A stretch of 64,000 bases of DNA. Source: Methylomicrobium agile. Its GTDB lineage: Bacteria; Pseudomonadota; Gammaproteobacteria; Methylococcales; Methylomonadaceae. Below, one piece after another: positions 47,229 through 55,103 of the stretch. The notes under the pieces were generated by a model. The model did not search any database. It had not been told where the DNA came from and saw only the letters and a program-made list of their open reading frames with translations. Numbering within the stretch: position 1 is the stretch's first letter; each line of letters starts with the position of its first letter. The position numbers were made by a program, and so were the translations under genes. Where the stretch lies: assembly GCF_000733855.1 (NCBI RefSeq), contig NZ_JPOJ01000001.1, positions 4,140,128 through 4,204,127 on the forward strand, written 5' to 3'.

Positions 47229-47261
47229 GGGATACGGCATTATCAAACCAAGCCGTATCCC
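47229..47261 (+). terminator. Hairpin after the FKBP gene
   Basis: A perfect 10-bp stem (GGGATACGGC/GCCGTATCCC) over a 13-base loop lies 21 bases after the stop. T-richness after it is modest (TGCATTCTCCTC), so termination is probable, not certain. Confidence 0.62.
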
Positions 47262-47360
47262 TGCATTCTCCTCTCCCGGCCGAGTTTCGCTAGGCTGACC
47301 CGGCCAAATCCGGATAGAATAGGCGTTTTCGCCTTTCCTTCTTACCCTGCCCTATTCAAC

Positions 47361-49571
47361 ATGCCGCACTACCCGTTTTTCGCCACGACGCCGAAGGCGA
47401 TGGAAGCCGTTCTCTGCGAAGAACTGAAACAGTTAGGCGCGGCCAATATCAAACCGGCAATAGCCGGCGCCGCTTTCGAAGGCGATCTCGCGACCGCTTA
47501 CCGCGCCTGCCTGTGGTCCAGAACCGCCAACCGCATTCTGCTGCTGCTCGGTACTTTCGAGGTCAAGAGCCAGGACGACCTTTATTACGGCGTCAAAAAA
47601 ATCAACTGGTTCGAGCACATGCGGCAGGAAGACAGCTTCGCGGTCTCGTTCAGCGCGAAAAACTCCGAGGTGATTACCCATTCGCACTTCGGAGCCCTGA
47701 AGGTCAAGGATGCGATCGTCGACCAGATGCGCGCGAAATTCCACAAACGGCCGAATATCGCGACCGACCGCCCCGACATCCGTATCAATGTGCATCTGCA
47801 AGGCCAGAGCGCCCAGCTGAGCCTCGACCTGTCCGGCGAGAGCCTGCACCGCCGCGGCTACCGCGACATCACGATTCAGGCGCCGATCAAGGAAAACCTG
47901 GCGGCCGCGATGCTGCTGAAAAGCGGCTGGCCGGAGATTGCGAAAGCCGGCGGCACGCTGGTCGATCCGATGTGCGGCTCCGGGACCTTGCTGATCGAAG
48001 CCGCGATGATCGCGGGCGATTTCGCGCCGGGCTTGCTTCGCGACTATTACGGTTTTCTCGGCTGGAAACAGCACGATCCGGCCTGCTGGCAGGCAATTCG
48101 CGAGGAAGCCCGGCAGCGTAAACTGGCAGGCATCGACAAACTTCCGGCGATCGTCGGCTTCGACCGCGACCGCGCTTCGATAAATGCGGCACTGACGCAT
48201 ATCGCGAATGCCGGCCTGCAGCACAAGATCCATGTCGAACGCCGCGATATCGGCGATGCCGAACCGGCCGCGGGCTGGCCGCCGGGACTGGTGATCTGCA
48301 ATCCGCCCTACGGCGAACGCCTCGGCGATACGCAGGAAACCGCCGATCTGTATCAACGTTTCGGCGAGATTTTGAAGGCCCGTTTCAACGGCTGGAAGGC
48401 GGCATTGATCATCAGCGACCCGGAACTGGGTTTCCGCCTCGGCATTCGCTCGCAAAAGCCGGTCACGCTTTATAACGGCGCACTCGAATGCAAGCTGCTG
48501 CGGATGAATATCGAACCCGAGGCGTTCTTCATCCCTAAGGCGAAAACGGCTGAGGAACGTATCAGCCGTGCTGTCGAAGGCAGTCAACAGCCGACCGACG
48601 ATAGGGCCGGCGCCGAGATGTTCGCGAACCGTCTGCAAAAGAATCTGAAAAAACTCGCCAGATGGGCCAGGCAGAATCAGGTTACCTGCTACCGCGTCTA
48701 CGATGCGGACCTGCCCGAATTTGCGGTCGCGGTCGATCTTTACCAGGCCGAAGAAACCTGGGTCAACGTGCAGGAATACGAACCGCCGAAAAGCGTCGAT
48801 CCGTTCAAGGCCGACCGCCGCCTGGCCGGCGTGCTGGCCGAAATTCCGAAAGTGCTGGACATGAAGCGGGAAAATGTGTTCCTGAAAATCCGCCGCAAAC
48901 AGAAAAATACCGATCAGTACGAGAAACACGGCGAAGCCGGCCGGTTTCATGTCGTCGAGGAAGACGGCTGCAAGTTTTGGGTCAATTTCGAAGACTATCT
49001 GGATACCGGGCTGTTTCTCGATCACCGACCGATCCGGCTCCGGATTCAACAGGAGGCCAAAGGCAAGCGCTTTTTGAACCTGTTCGCCTATACCGGCAGC
49101 GCAACCGTGCACGCAGCGAAAGGCGGCGCGATCGCAACGACGACGGTCGACATGTCGACTACCTATATCGGTTGGGCAAAACGGAATATGGCGCTGAACC
49201 GGCTCGAAGGCGCGCATGAATTCATTCAAGCCGACTGCCTGGAATGGCTGGCTCAAGAAGCCGCGCAGCCCTATTGCCGCCAATACGATCTGATCTTTCT
49301 CGACCCGCCGACCTTTTCCAATTCGAAGCGGATGGAAACCGTATTCGACATCCAGAAAGATCACGTGCAATTGATCGCTCAGGCCGCAACGCTTCTGGAT
49401 GCAAAGGGCGTATTATATTTTTCGACCAATTTCCGGCGTTTCAAAATGGATCATGAAGCGCTGCCCGGTTTGCATATTCAAGACATTAGCGCGGCAACCG
49501 TCCCGGAAGATTTCGCCCGCAATCCGAAAATCCATTACTGCTGGAGAATACAAAAAACATGCACAGAGTGA
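47361..49571 (+). CDS. rlmKL: 23S rRNA (guanine) methyltransferase RlmKL
   Basis: This 736-residue bifunctional enzyme methylates 23S rRNA at G2445 and G2069. The N-terminal THUMP region (about 45-160) is followed by the RlmL methyltransferase with VDPMCGSGTLLIEAAMIA near 203-220 and CNPPYGERLGD. The C-terminal RlmK part has FLNLFAYTGSATVHAAKGGA near 571-590 and FLDPPTFSNSKRM near 643-655. The length is that of the fused gammaproteobacterial form. The stop overlaps the acylphosphatase start by 13 bases, so the two are translated together. Confidence 0.95.
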   Translation: MPHYPFFATTPKAMEAVLCEELKQLGAANIKPAIAGAAFEGDLATAYRACLWSRTANRILLLLGTFEVKSQDDLYYGVKKINWFEHMRQEDSFAVSFSAKNSEVITHSHFGALKVKDAIVDQMRAKFHKRPNIATDRPDIRINVHLQGQSAQLSLDLSGESLHRRGYRDITIQAPIKENLAAAMLLKSGWPEIAKAGGTLVDPMCGSGTLLIEAAMIAGDFAPGLLRDYYGFLGWKQHDPACWQAIREEARQRKLAGIDKLPAIVGFDRDRASINAALTHIANAGLQHKIHVERRDIGDAEPAAGWPPGLVICNPPYGERLGDTQETADLYQRFGEILKARFNGWKAALIISDPELGFRLGIRSQKPVTLYNGALECKLLRMNIEPEAFFIPKAKTAEERISRAVEGSQQPTDDRAGAEMFANRLQKNLKKLARWARQNQVTCYRVYDADLPEFAVAVDLYQAEETWVNVQEYEPPKSVDPFKADRRLAGVLAEIPKVLDMKRENVFLKIRRKQKNTDQYEKHGEAGRFHVVEEDGCKFWVNFEDYLDTGLFLDHRPIRLRIQQEAKGKRFLNLFAYTGSATVHAAKGGAIATTTVDMSTTYIGWAKRNMALNRLEGAHEFIQADCLEWLAQEAAQPYCRQYDLIFLDPPTFSNSKRMETVFDIQKDHVQLIAQAATLLDAKGVLYFSTNFRRFKMDHEALPGLHIQDISAATVPEDFARNPKIHYCWRIQKTCTE

Positions 49572-49828
49572 AAATCGTGGTGTCCGGCCGCGTTCAGGGC
49601 GTTTATTTCCGACTGTTTACCCAGAACAAGGCCAAACATCTGGCGATCAACGGCACGGTGCAAAACCTGCCGGACGGCCGGGTCGAGATTTATGCCGAAG
49701 CCGATCCGTTGATGATCGAGAAATTCATCAAATGGTGCCGCAAAGGCCCGATCACCGCCCGCGTCGACACTATCGAAGTGACCGAACTCGAACCGGAATT
49801 CAGCTACAAGTCCTTCGATATCATCTAA
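49559..49828 (+). CDS. acyP: Acylphosphatase
   Basis: This 89-residue enzyme hydrolyses carboxyl-phosphate bonds. The motif VVSGRVQGVYFRLFTQNKAK holds the catalytic Arg near 18, and GTVQNLPDGRVEIYAEAD carries the Asn (near 36) and the second signature. The length is typical. The gene is coupled to rlmKL. An IS5-type element sits immediately after its stop codon, and the TAA is part of the 4-bp target duplication, so coding is not disturbed but the natural transcript end is lost. Confidence 0.93.
   Translation: MHRVKIVVSGRVQGVYFRLFTQNKAKHLAINGTVQNLPDGRVEIYAEADPLMIEKFIKWCRKGPITARVDTIEVTELEPEFSYKSFDII
49825..49828. repeat. Target-site duplication of the IS, left (CTAA)
   Basis: CTAA lies before the left inverted repeat and again after the right one at 51007-51010, as IS5-group elements make (YTAR target). 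Confidence 0.85.
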
Positions 49829-51006
49829 GGAAGCTCTGAATAAGTGGTTTTTATAAGCGACACCGTGCGACATCCGTGGCACCTCGCCGAAAATGGGCAA
49901 ATCCTTCCCGGCAGCGCCCGCTATCGGGGTGATTTCACTCAGTGTTCTCGGTTTTCCAGGGCGAAGGACAAAGGTCTCCCTAGGTCGGCTGCAGCGCCTG
50001 CCGAACGTGATAAAGATTGCCCAGGGCAAACAGCAAGTAGAGTTGTTGGGCATTCTTGAACAGCCCCCGGTAACGCACTTTGGTATAGCCGAACTGGCGC
50101 TTGACGATCCGGAACGGATGTTCGACCATGGCGCGTAACGGCGCCAGCATGTGGTTGTGAAGGGCTTGCTCTACCGGCAACTCTTCACCCTTCCCCCGCT
50201 TGAACGGAAAGGCCCAAACCGGCTCGCCTTCCAGGCGATCCGCCGCTAGATTCCGGTCCTTGCGGGTATAGGCCCGATCGCCCAGCACGACCCGTTCCTC
50301 GCCGTGCAGCAACGCCTCCGTCATGACCCCATCCGCCACCTTGGCGGTGGTCATCTCCACAGTATGCACCAACCCCGACTCGGCATCGACCCCAATGTGC
50401 GCCTTCATCCCAAAGTGGTAATTGTTCCCTTTCTTGGTCGAACTCATCTCGGCATCCCGTTTGCGCGCCCGGTTCTTGGTGGACGGCGGGGCAGCGATTA
50501 ATGTCGCATCGACGATCGTGCCTTGCCGTAGCAACAGGCCTTTTTCGGCCAACAGCGCCGCCGTTTCATCAAATAGGGTTTGTGCTAACTGATGGCGTTC
50601 CAGCAGATGCCGGAACTTGAGGATCGTGGTTTCATCCGGCAGGGCGTCCTCGCCCGCATCGAGCCCGGCAAACTCGCGCAGCAGCGGCATGTCGTGCAAT
50701 ACTTCCTCCATCGCCGGATCGGAATAGCCGAACCACTGCTGCATCAGGTGAATGCGCAACATCGTCGCCAAGGGAAAGGGGCGGCGGCCTCGGCCCGCTG
50801 TCGGGTAGTGCGGCGCTATCCGGCTCGCCCACAAACTCCAAGGCACTACCTGCTCCATCTCTTGGAGAAATTGCTGCCGCCGAGTCTGTTTCGGTTTCTT
50901 CACGAACAGCGGGGCACTGAGTCCGAGTTGCTTCATGGCGGGCACCTATCGAAAATGGCAAGCTGCGGATATTTTATCCCAGGCGTAGGACTTATTCAGA
51001 GTTTCC
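49829..51006 (-). mobile_element. Intact IS5-family insertion sequence, 1,178 bp
   Basis: Terminal inverted repeats GGAAGCTCTGAATAAGT (left) and GGAAACTCTGAATAAGT (right, read inward) bound one transposase gene. CTAA is duplicated at both ends, and length and layout match IS5-subgroup elements. It lies between acyP and a palindromic repeat ahead of lnt, with no gene broken. Confidence 0.94.
49980..50936 (-). CDS. IS5-family transposase
   Basis: The start is taken at ATG 50936, giving 318 residues (an ATG three codons earlier is possible). It has the IS5-group N-terminal region with WFGYSDPAMEEVLHDMPLLR, then the DDE-type catalytic segments. These are GTIVDATLIAAP (first D), HTVEMTTAKVADG, VVLGDRAYTRKD (second D) and the C-terminal VEHPFRIVKRQFGYTKVRYR with the final E. 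The frame is intact, so the element could be active. It is read leftward between the terminal repeats, toward acyP. Confidence 0.95.
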   Translation of the reverse strand: MKQLGLSAPLFVKKPKQTRRQQFLQEMEQVVPWSLWASRIAPHYPTAGRGRRPFPLATMLRIHLMQQWFGYSDPAMEEVLHDMPLLREFAGLDAGEDALPDETTILKFRHLLERHQLAQTLFDETAALLAEKGLLLRQGTIVDATLIAAPPSTKNRARKRDAEMSSTKKGNNYHFGMKAHIGVDAESGLVHTVEMTTAKVADGVMTEALLHGEERVVLGDRAYTRKDRNLAADRLEGEPVWAFPFKRGKGEELPVEQALHNHMLAPLRAMVEHPFRIVKRQFGYTKVRYRGLFKNAQQLYLLFALGNLYHVRQALQPT

Positions 51007-51010
51007 CTAA
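51007..51010. repeat. Target-site duplication of the IS, right (CTAA)
   Basis: Second copy of CTAA directly after the right terminal repeat. Confidence 0.85.
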
Positions 51011-51035
51011 AGTCCGAGGATTTGCCACGAGTTTC

Positions 51036-51109
51036 GTAGGGTGGATTGGATGCGCAATGCCCGCGTCCTTTCCGCTTCAACAAGCCCTTCCGCGCATCCA
51101 ACCCACCTG
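51036..51109. repeat. Imperfect palindrome of the GTAGGGTGGATT type
   Basis: GGTGGATTGGATGCGC (51040-51055) pairs 15 of 16 with GCGCATCCAACCCACC (51092-51107), over a 36-base spacer. It lies between the convergent acyP and lnt genes. Elements beginning GTAGGGTGGAT are spread over many proteobacterial chromosomes, so this is probably an interspersed small repeat, maybe a non-autonomous mobile element or transcript end. Confidence 0.65.
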
Positions 51110-51114
51110 CCGGT

Positions 51115-52689
51115 TCAGCTAGGCTGCCGAGGCCGAAGATACCTGCCGAACATCGGCAATATCAAGAGTACCGACCAGAGCAGCGCAGGCACCAGATAGA
51201 ACCTCCGTTGATAAAAAGTCGGCTCGGGATTTTTCCGGTAGCGAACTTCGTACAAGCCGCTCCAGGGCCGGTAGAGCGGAGAACGCTCCAAAATTTCGCC
51301 AGACGCCAGCGCAACGGTCGAAATGCCGGTATTGGTGACCCGCAGCACCGGAATCCGGAATTCGACGCCGCGCGCCAGCGTCATGTACATATGCTGGTAA
51401 GGCTCCTGCCAGGCGCCGTACCAGGAATCATTCGTCGCGTTCACGATGAATTCGGCGCCCCGGGCGGCCAGTTCGCGCGAGAATTCGGGAAACAGGCTTT
51501 CGTAACAGATTTGCGCGCCGATCTTGAAACCGTTCCATGCCAGCAATTCGCTGGGCCCCTTGCCGCGGGCAAAGTGACCGGTTTCGGGCAGCCACTGTCG
51601 GATTTGGGGAAAGAGCCGTTCGCCCGGCACGTATTCGCCGAACGCGAGCAGGATCGTCTTGCTGTAATGCGCGGCCTGGAGTTCGCCGTCCTTGTCCAGT
51701 ACGAACAACGAATTGGTCGGCAGCCGCTGCTCCAGATCATAACCGTAAGCGCCGGTAATCAGCGGCAATTGCCTCTCGCGCAGGTATTCGCGCAATGCGG
51801 AAGGATATTCCTGGGTAATGAATTCCGGGCCGAGAATCGCCGGAAACGCGGTTTCCGGCCACAAAGCGACATCGACTTTTTTATCCCGATACTTTTCCAG
51901 CGCCTGATCGGTCAGCCGCATGTAGCGCCCGAAAATTTCTTGGCGAAACCCCTTGCCAAGTTCGGCAGCCAGCTTTTCCGAGTTTTCGATGCTGGCCTGA
52001 ACCAGCAGGGCGTTGATCGACGCGTCGGGTTCAGGCAGGCGATTTTTCAACCACAGGCCGCCGAAATTGAGCAGCACGAACACCACGCTGACTAACGCCA
52101 GCAGAATTTTGCCCCGAGTGGCATGGCGCTGAACCCAAGCCCAATACAAAGGCAGATTCGCGAGCAGCGTCAGCGCGCTGAGCCCCTTGAAACCGACGAT
52201 CTCGGCCCATTGAAAAACCGGCACGCCCGCACCGTACCACGAATACCCGAAATTCCAGTCGAACAGGGTCAGTGAATAAGCTTCGCAAAGCGTCGTAATG
52301 AGTGCCATCAGCGCGAGCGAAAGCTGTTCGCTCCAGCCGAAACGGTTCCTGCCCCAAAACCAGAGGCCTCCCGCCAACGGCACGAACAAATGCGCGAGCA
52401 AGGCGTACAATAGCATCCCGGCAACCGCCAAAGGCCAGGGCAAATGCGCGAACTCATGCAATAGATAGGCGACCCAGTTGAAACCGATCAGCGTGAAGAC
52501 GAAGGCGGTTAACAGGCCGCCAAGAAGCACCGGCTTGAGGGAAGTCTGGCCGCTCCAGAAGCGCCATAACGGCACGAAACAAAATAAAGCGGCCCAGGGA
52601 GGAAACGGAATGTAGCTGGTACCGATCAAAATGCCGGATAATACAGGCAACAGCCAAGGCGCATGGCGCGCGGCGGTAAGGTTTTTCAT
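51115..52689 (-). CDS. lnt: Apolipoprotein N-acyltransferase
   Basis: This 524-residue inner-membrane enzyme adds the third acyl chain to lipoproteins. Several hydrophobic helices fill residues about 10-200. The nitrilase-fold domain (about 225-480) has the catalytic triad in WPETAFP (Glu near 273), SKTILLAFGEYVPG (Lys near 341) and QICYESLFPE (Cys near 395). A final membrane helix is at 500-520. Length and domain order fit. It is convergent with acyP across the IS element and the palindromic repeat, and divergent from a DUF2927-like gene. Confidence 0.94.
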   Translation of the reverse strand: MKNLTAARHAPWLLPVLSGILIGTSYIPFPPWAALFCFVPLWRFWSGQTSLKPVLLGGLLTAFVFTLIGFNWVAYLLHEFAHLPWPLAVAGMLLYALLAHLFVPLAGGLWFWGRNRFGWSEQLSLALMALITTLCEAYSLTLFDWNFGYSWYGAGVPVFQWAEIVGFKGLSALTLLANLPLYWAWVQRHATRGKILLALVSVVFVLLNFGGLWLKNRLPEPDASINALLVQASIENSEKLAAELGKGFRQEIFGRYMRLTDQALEKYRDKKVDVALWPETAFPAILGPEFITQEYPSALREYLRERQLPLITGAYGYDLEQRLPTNSLFVLDKDGELQAAHYSKTILLAFGEYVPGERLFPQIRQWLPETGHFARGKGPSELLAWNGFKIGAQICYESLFPEFSRELAARGAEFIVNATNDSWYGAWQEPYQHMYMTLARGVEFRIPVLRVTNTGISTVALASGEILERSPLYRPWSGLYEVRYRKNPEPTFYQRRFYLVPALLWSVLLILPMFGRYLRPRQPS

Positions 52690-52816
52690 AGGAGTGGCGG
52701 AATATTTCGGACCGGCTTCGGGGCGCCGATATTTTACCGGATATTTCCCACGCGTGGCGGGATGATTTCTTGATTTGTGCCGGGAGCCCTTACGGCAACA
52801 ACTTTTAGGACGACAG

Positions 52817-53653
52817 ATGCAGAATAAAATTTACCGGATCATCACCTCGCTGCTGCTGAGTTTATGCCTGCTCGGCCCCACCGCCGCCGCGGCGGCACCC
52901 GCCGACCCGCTCGAAGCCTGGAAATCGCCGGGCTATCTGCTGAACAGCTTTATCAAAATCGCGATGTTCAACGAATATTCGGCCCAACCGATGGGCATCC
53001 GCAAGTGGACGGGGCCGATCGGCTATTATTTTGTGCACCGGGTCGGCGATCGGGATCTGCACGAGAGATTGGCCCGGATGCACATCGATCAGCTCGCCGA
53101 AATTACCGGCCTGACGATGGAGCCGGCCAAAACGCCGGCAACGGCCAATCTGCTAATCATCTTTTCGACCGAGATGCAGTTGCGGAACGACCTGCTGCAG
53201 GATTTCGGCATCCGCTCCAAACCGCAAAGAGAGGCGCTGTTCCGCGACAGCGTCTGTCTCGGCCATTTCGCTCCGGCAAAAAACGGCGCTATCGTCCGGG
53301 GAGTCGTACTCATTCCGGTCGACCGCGCCTATGCCCACGCCAAGCTGGTCGACTGCATCGTCGAAGAAATCACCCAGGTTTTGGGATTGCCGAACGATTC
53401 GGACAAGGTATTCCCTTCGATCTTCAACGACAAATCGGTCAATACCTTGCTGTCTGGACTGGATTATCTGCTGCTAAAAATGCTTTACGATCCGCGCATC
53501 AAGCCCGGCATGAATATTCAGGAAGCGGCGCCGATCCTGAAGACGATTGCCAACGAATTCGAGCGAAACGGGTGGATCCGGAACGCCGACGCCAACGTAA
53601 GAACGGGCGGGCTCTACGGATTGCTGTACGGCGGCGCAGGCGGGCTTCTTTAA
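52817..53653 (+). CDS. Exported DUF2927-like protein
   Basis: The start at ATG 52817 has AGGA six bases before it; longer frames are rejected. The 278-residue product has a signal peptide (about 1-27, cleavage after the AAAAA run). The mature part has WKSPGYLLNSFIKIAMFNEY, KWTGPIGYYFVH and VDCIVEEITQVLGLPNDSD, matching the metalloprotease-like DUF2927 family, which resembles M-type zincin domains. No HExxH is visible (VEEIT instead), so proteolysis is not assured. It is divergent from lnt and convergent with a ParA gene. Confidence 0.75.
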   Translation: MQNKIYRIITSLLLSLCLLGPTAAAAAPADPLEAWKSPGYLLNSFIKIAMFNEYSAQPMGIRKWTGPIGYYFVHRVGDRDLHERLARMHIDQLAEITGLTMEPAKTPATANLLIIFSTEMQLRNDLLQDFGIRSKPQREALFRDSVCLGHFAPAKNGAIVRGVVLIPVDRAYAHAKLVDCIVEEITQVLGLPNDSDKVFPSIFNDKSVNTLLSGLDYLLLKMLYDPRIKPGMNIQEAAPILKTIANEFERNGWIRNADANVRTGGLYGLLYGGAGGLL

Positions 53654-53681
53654 GCGCCGCCCGCGGCCGATGACCCCGGCA

Positions 53682-54464
53682 TTACGATTCGCCGTGAATC
53701 TCGGAGTGCAGCGCCTTGAACTCTTCGGTCAGTTTATGGCCAGGCACGTAATGCACCAGCGGCTGCGCCTGGCTGTGCGATTCGCGTACCTTGATCGAAG
53801 GCGAAATCATCGCGGCAAGCACCGGCAGGCCTTCGGCAATCAACTGATCGACCAGCTGGCGCGGCAGGTTCGCCTGTTTCTGGAACTGGTTGACCACGAT
53901 TCCCTCGATCTCGAGGTTTTGATTGTGGTCGGTCTTCACTTCGCGAATCGTATTCATCAAAGTCAGCAGCGAATCGCGCGAAAAAGTATCGCAATCGAAC
54001 GGTATCAGGCATTTGTCTGCCGCGATCAGCGCCGACTGACTGTAGAAGTTCAGCACCGGCGGCGTGTCCATGTACACCTGGTCGAAGCCTTGCAAACTTT
54101 CCAGCGCCTCCTTCAGTTTGAAAATCTTGAAGCGCGATTCGAGCTTGCTTTGTAAGGCCTCCAGCTCCGGATGCGATGGCACGATGTACAGATTCGGAAA
54201 CGGCGTTTCATGAATGAAATTTTCCAGACCGGAACCCGTGCTCCCTCCGAACAGCGACAGACTCAGCGTGTCCTTGAAAAACTGCGCGAGCGTCTTTCCG
54301 CTTTCGGTGACCTTTTGACCCATCAGGTATTGCGTGGAGTTGCCCTGAACGTCCAGATCGATCACCAGAGTCCGCTTGCCTTCGACAGCACTGATCGCGG
54401 CCAGATTGCAGGTAATCGTGGATTTGCCGACCCCGCCCTTTTGATTGAAAATGACTCTGCGCAT
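53682..54464 (-). CDS. ParA/MinD-type ATPase
   Basis: The start at ATG 54464 places the deviant Walker A (KGGVGKST, residues 9-16) at the normal distance from the N-terminus. The 260-residue product also has LVIDLDVQGNSTQYLMG (A' region, near 38-55) and VYMDTPPVLNFYS (Walker B). No ParB-like gene adjoins it, so this is an orphan ParA, possibly placing a protein or complex in the cell, not segregating a replicon. It is leftward, next to a zinc-ribbon protein gene. Confidence 0.88.
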   Translation of the reverse strand: MRRVIFNQKGGVGKSTITCNLAAISAVEGKRTLVIDLDVQGNSTQYLMGQKVTESGKTLAQFFKDTLSLSLFGGSTGSGLENFIHETPFPNLYIVPSHPELEALQSKLESRFKIFKLKEALESLQGFDQVYMDTPPVLNFYSQSALIAADKCLIPFDCDTFSRDSLLTLMNTIREVKTDHNQNLEIEGIVVNQFQKQANLPRQLVDQLIAEGLPVLAAMISPSIKVRESHSQAQPLVHYVPGHKLTEEFKALHSEIHGES

Positions 54465-54535
54465 TATTTTACTCGTACCTCGAAATCCGCTGGCTGAAAG
54501 CGCCATTATAATACATTAGTCAAGCTTTTTGTTGC

Positions 54536-55021
54536 TTACATGCGCACGAAGGTGGTTGCATGGCAAACCGGGCAAACCGGGATTTCGCTGGTGGTCTTGA
54601 ACGCGATTTCCTTGCCGCAGCTGTCGCAGATGAAGGTGCCCGGGATCGTGATTTCCCCGCTCTGGTACTTGTGCATCCTGGCGCGTTCTTCGATCTCGGC
54701 CAGTTGGATGCGGGTTTTGTCCGCAACGCTCAAAAAGGCGTCGAGCGCAAAGTTCTCGATCAGCTCGATGTCGAATTTGAACCATTCGCCCAGCTCCTTG
54801 TCATTCTGCTCGGCAGACAAATCGCGGGCCGCACTTTCGACGTCCCGCTTCACATAGCCCGATACCTTGTCCAGCTCTTCCTTACTCAAATCGCTGGTTT
54901 TACCGGCTTTTTCGGTCGAGATCTCGAGCGCTTCGCCGAGCGTGTGCAGGGCATCGTCCATCGTCTCGTAAAGGTGCTTGACAATGTCGTTGTACGCAGC
55001 GACCCATTTGTTTTTACTCAT
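54536..55021 (-). CDS. Zinc-ribbon-containing protein (DUF1451-like)
   Basis: The start at ATG 55021 has GGAG eight bases upstream. The 161-residue product has a helical N-terminal part (NKWVAAYNDIVKHLYETMDD, then VSGYVKRDVESAARDL) and a C-terminal zinc ribbon with CDSCG and CPVC near 137-155. This matches the YgfB-neighbour/DUF1451 type (YvqH-like) in Gammaproteobacteria. Function unknown. It is divergent from leuS with an 82-base gap holding promoters. Confidence 0.82.
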   Translation of the reverse strand: MSKNKWVAAYNDIVKHLYETMDDALHTLGEALEISTEKAGKTSDLSKEELDKVSGYVKRDVESAARDLSAEQNDKELGEWFKFDIELIENFALDAFLSVADKTRIQLAEIEERARMHKYQSGEITIPGTFICDSCGKEIAFKTTSEIPVCPVCHATTFVRM

Positions 55022-55103
55022 CGTTACATCTCCTGAAAATGACACTCTTTGATTCGAGCAACTGTGGTATTCTAACGCTTTTGGCCGACAAAAGACGAGA
55101 AGG

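Noticed and set aside
47433-49370. 645-residue antisense frame over rlmKL
   Set aside because: Antisense open frames are common in GC-rich genes; the product has no domain pattern and the plus-strand enzyme is certain.
53682-54464. Plasmid-type partition locus
   Set aside because: Only a ParA-like gene is present, without ParB or centromere-like repeats, among housekeeping genes.
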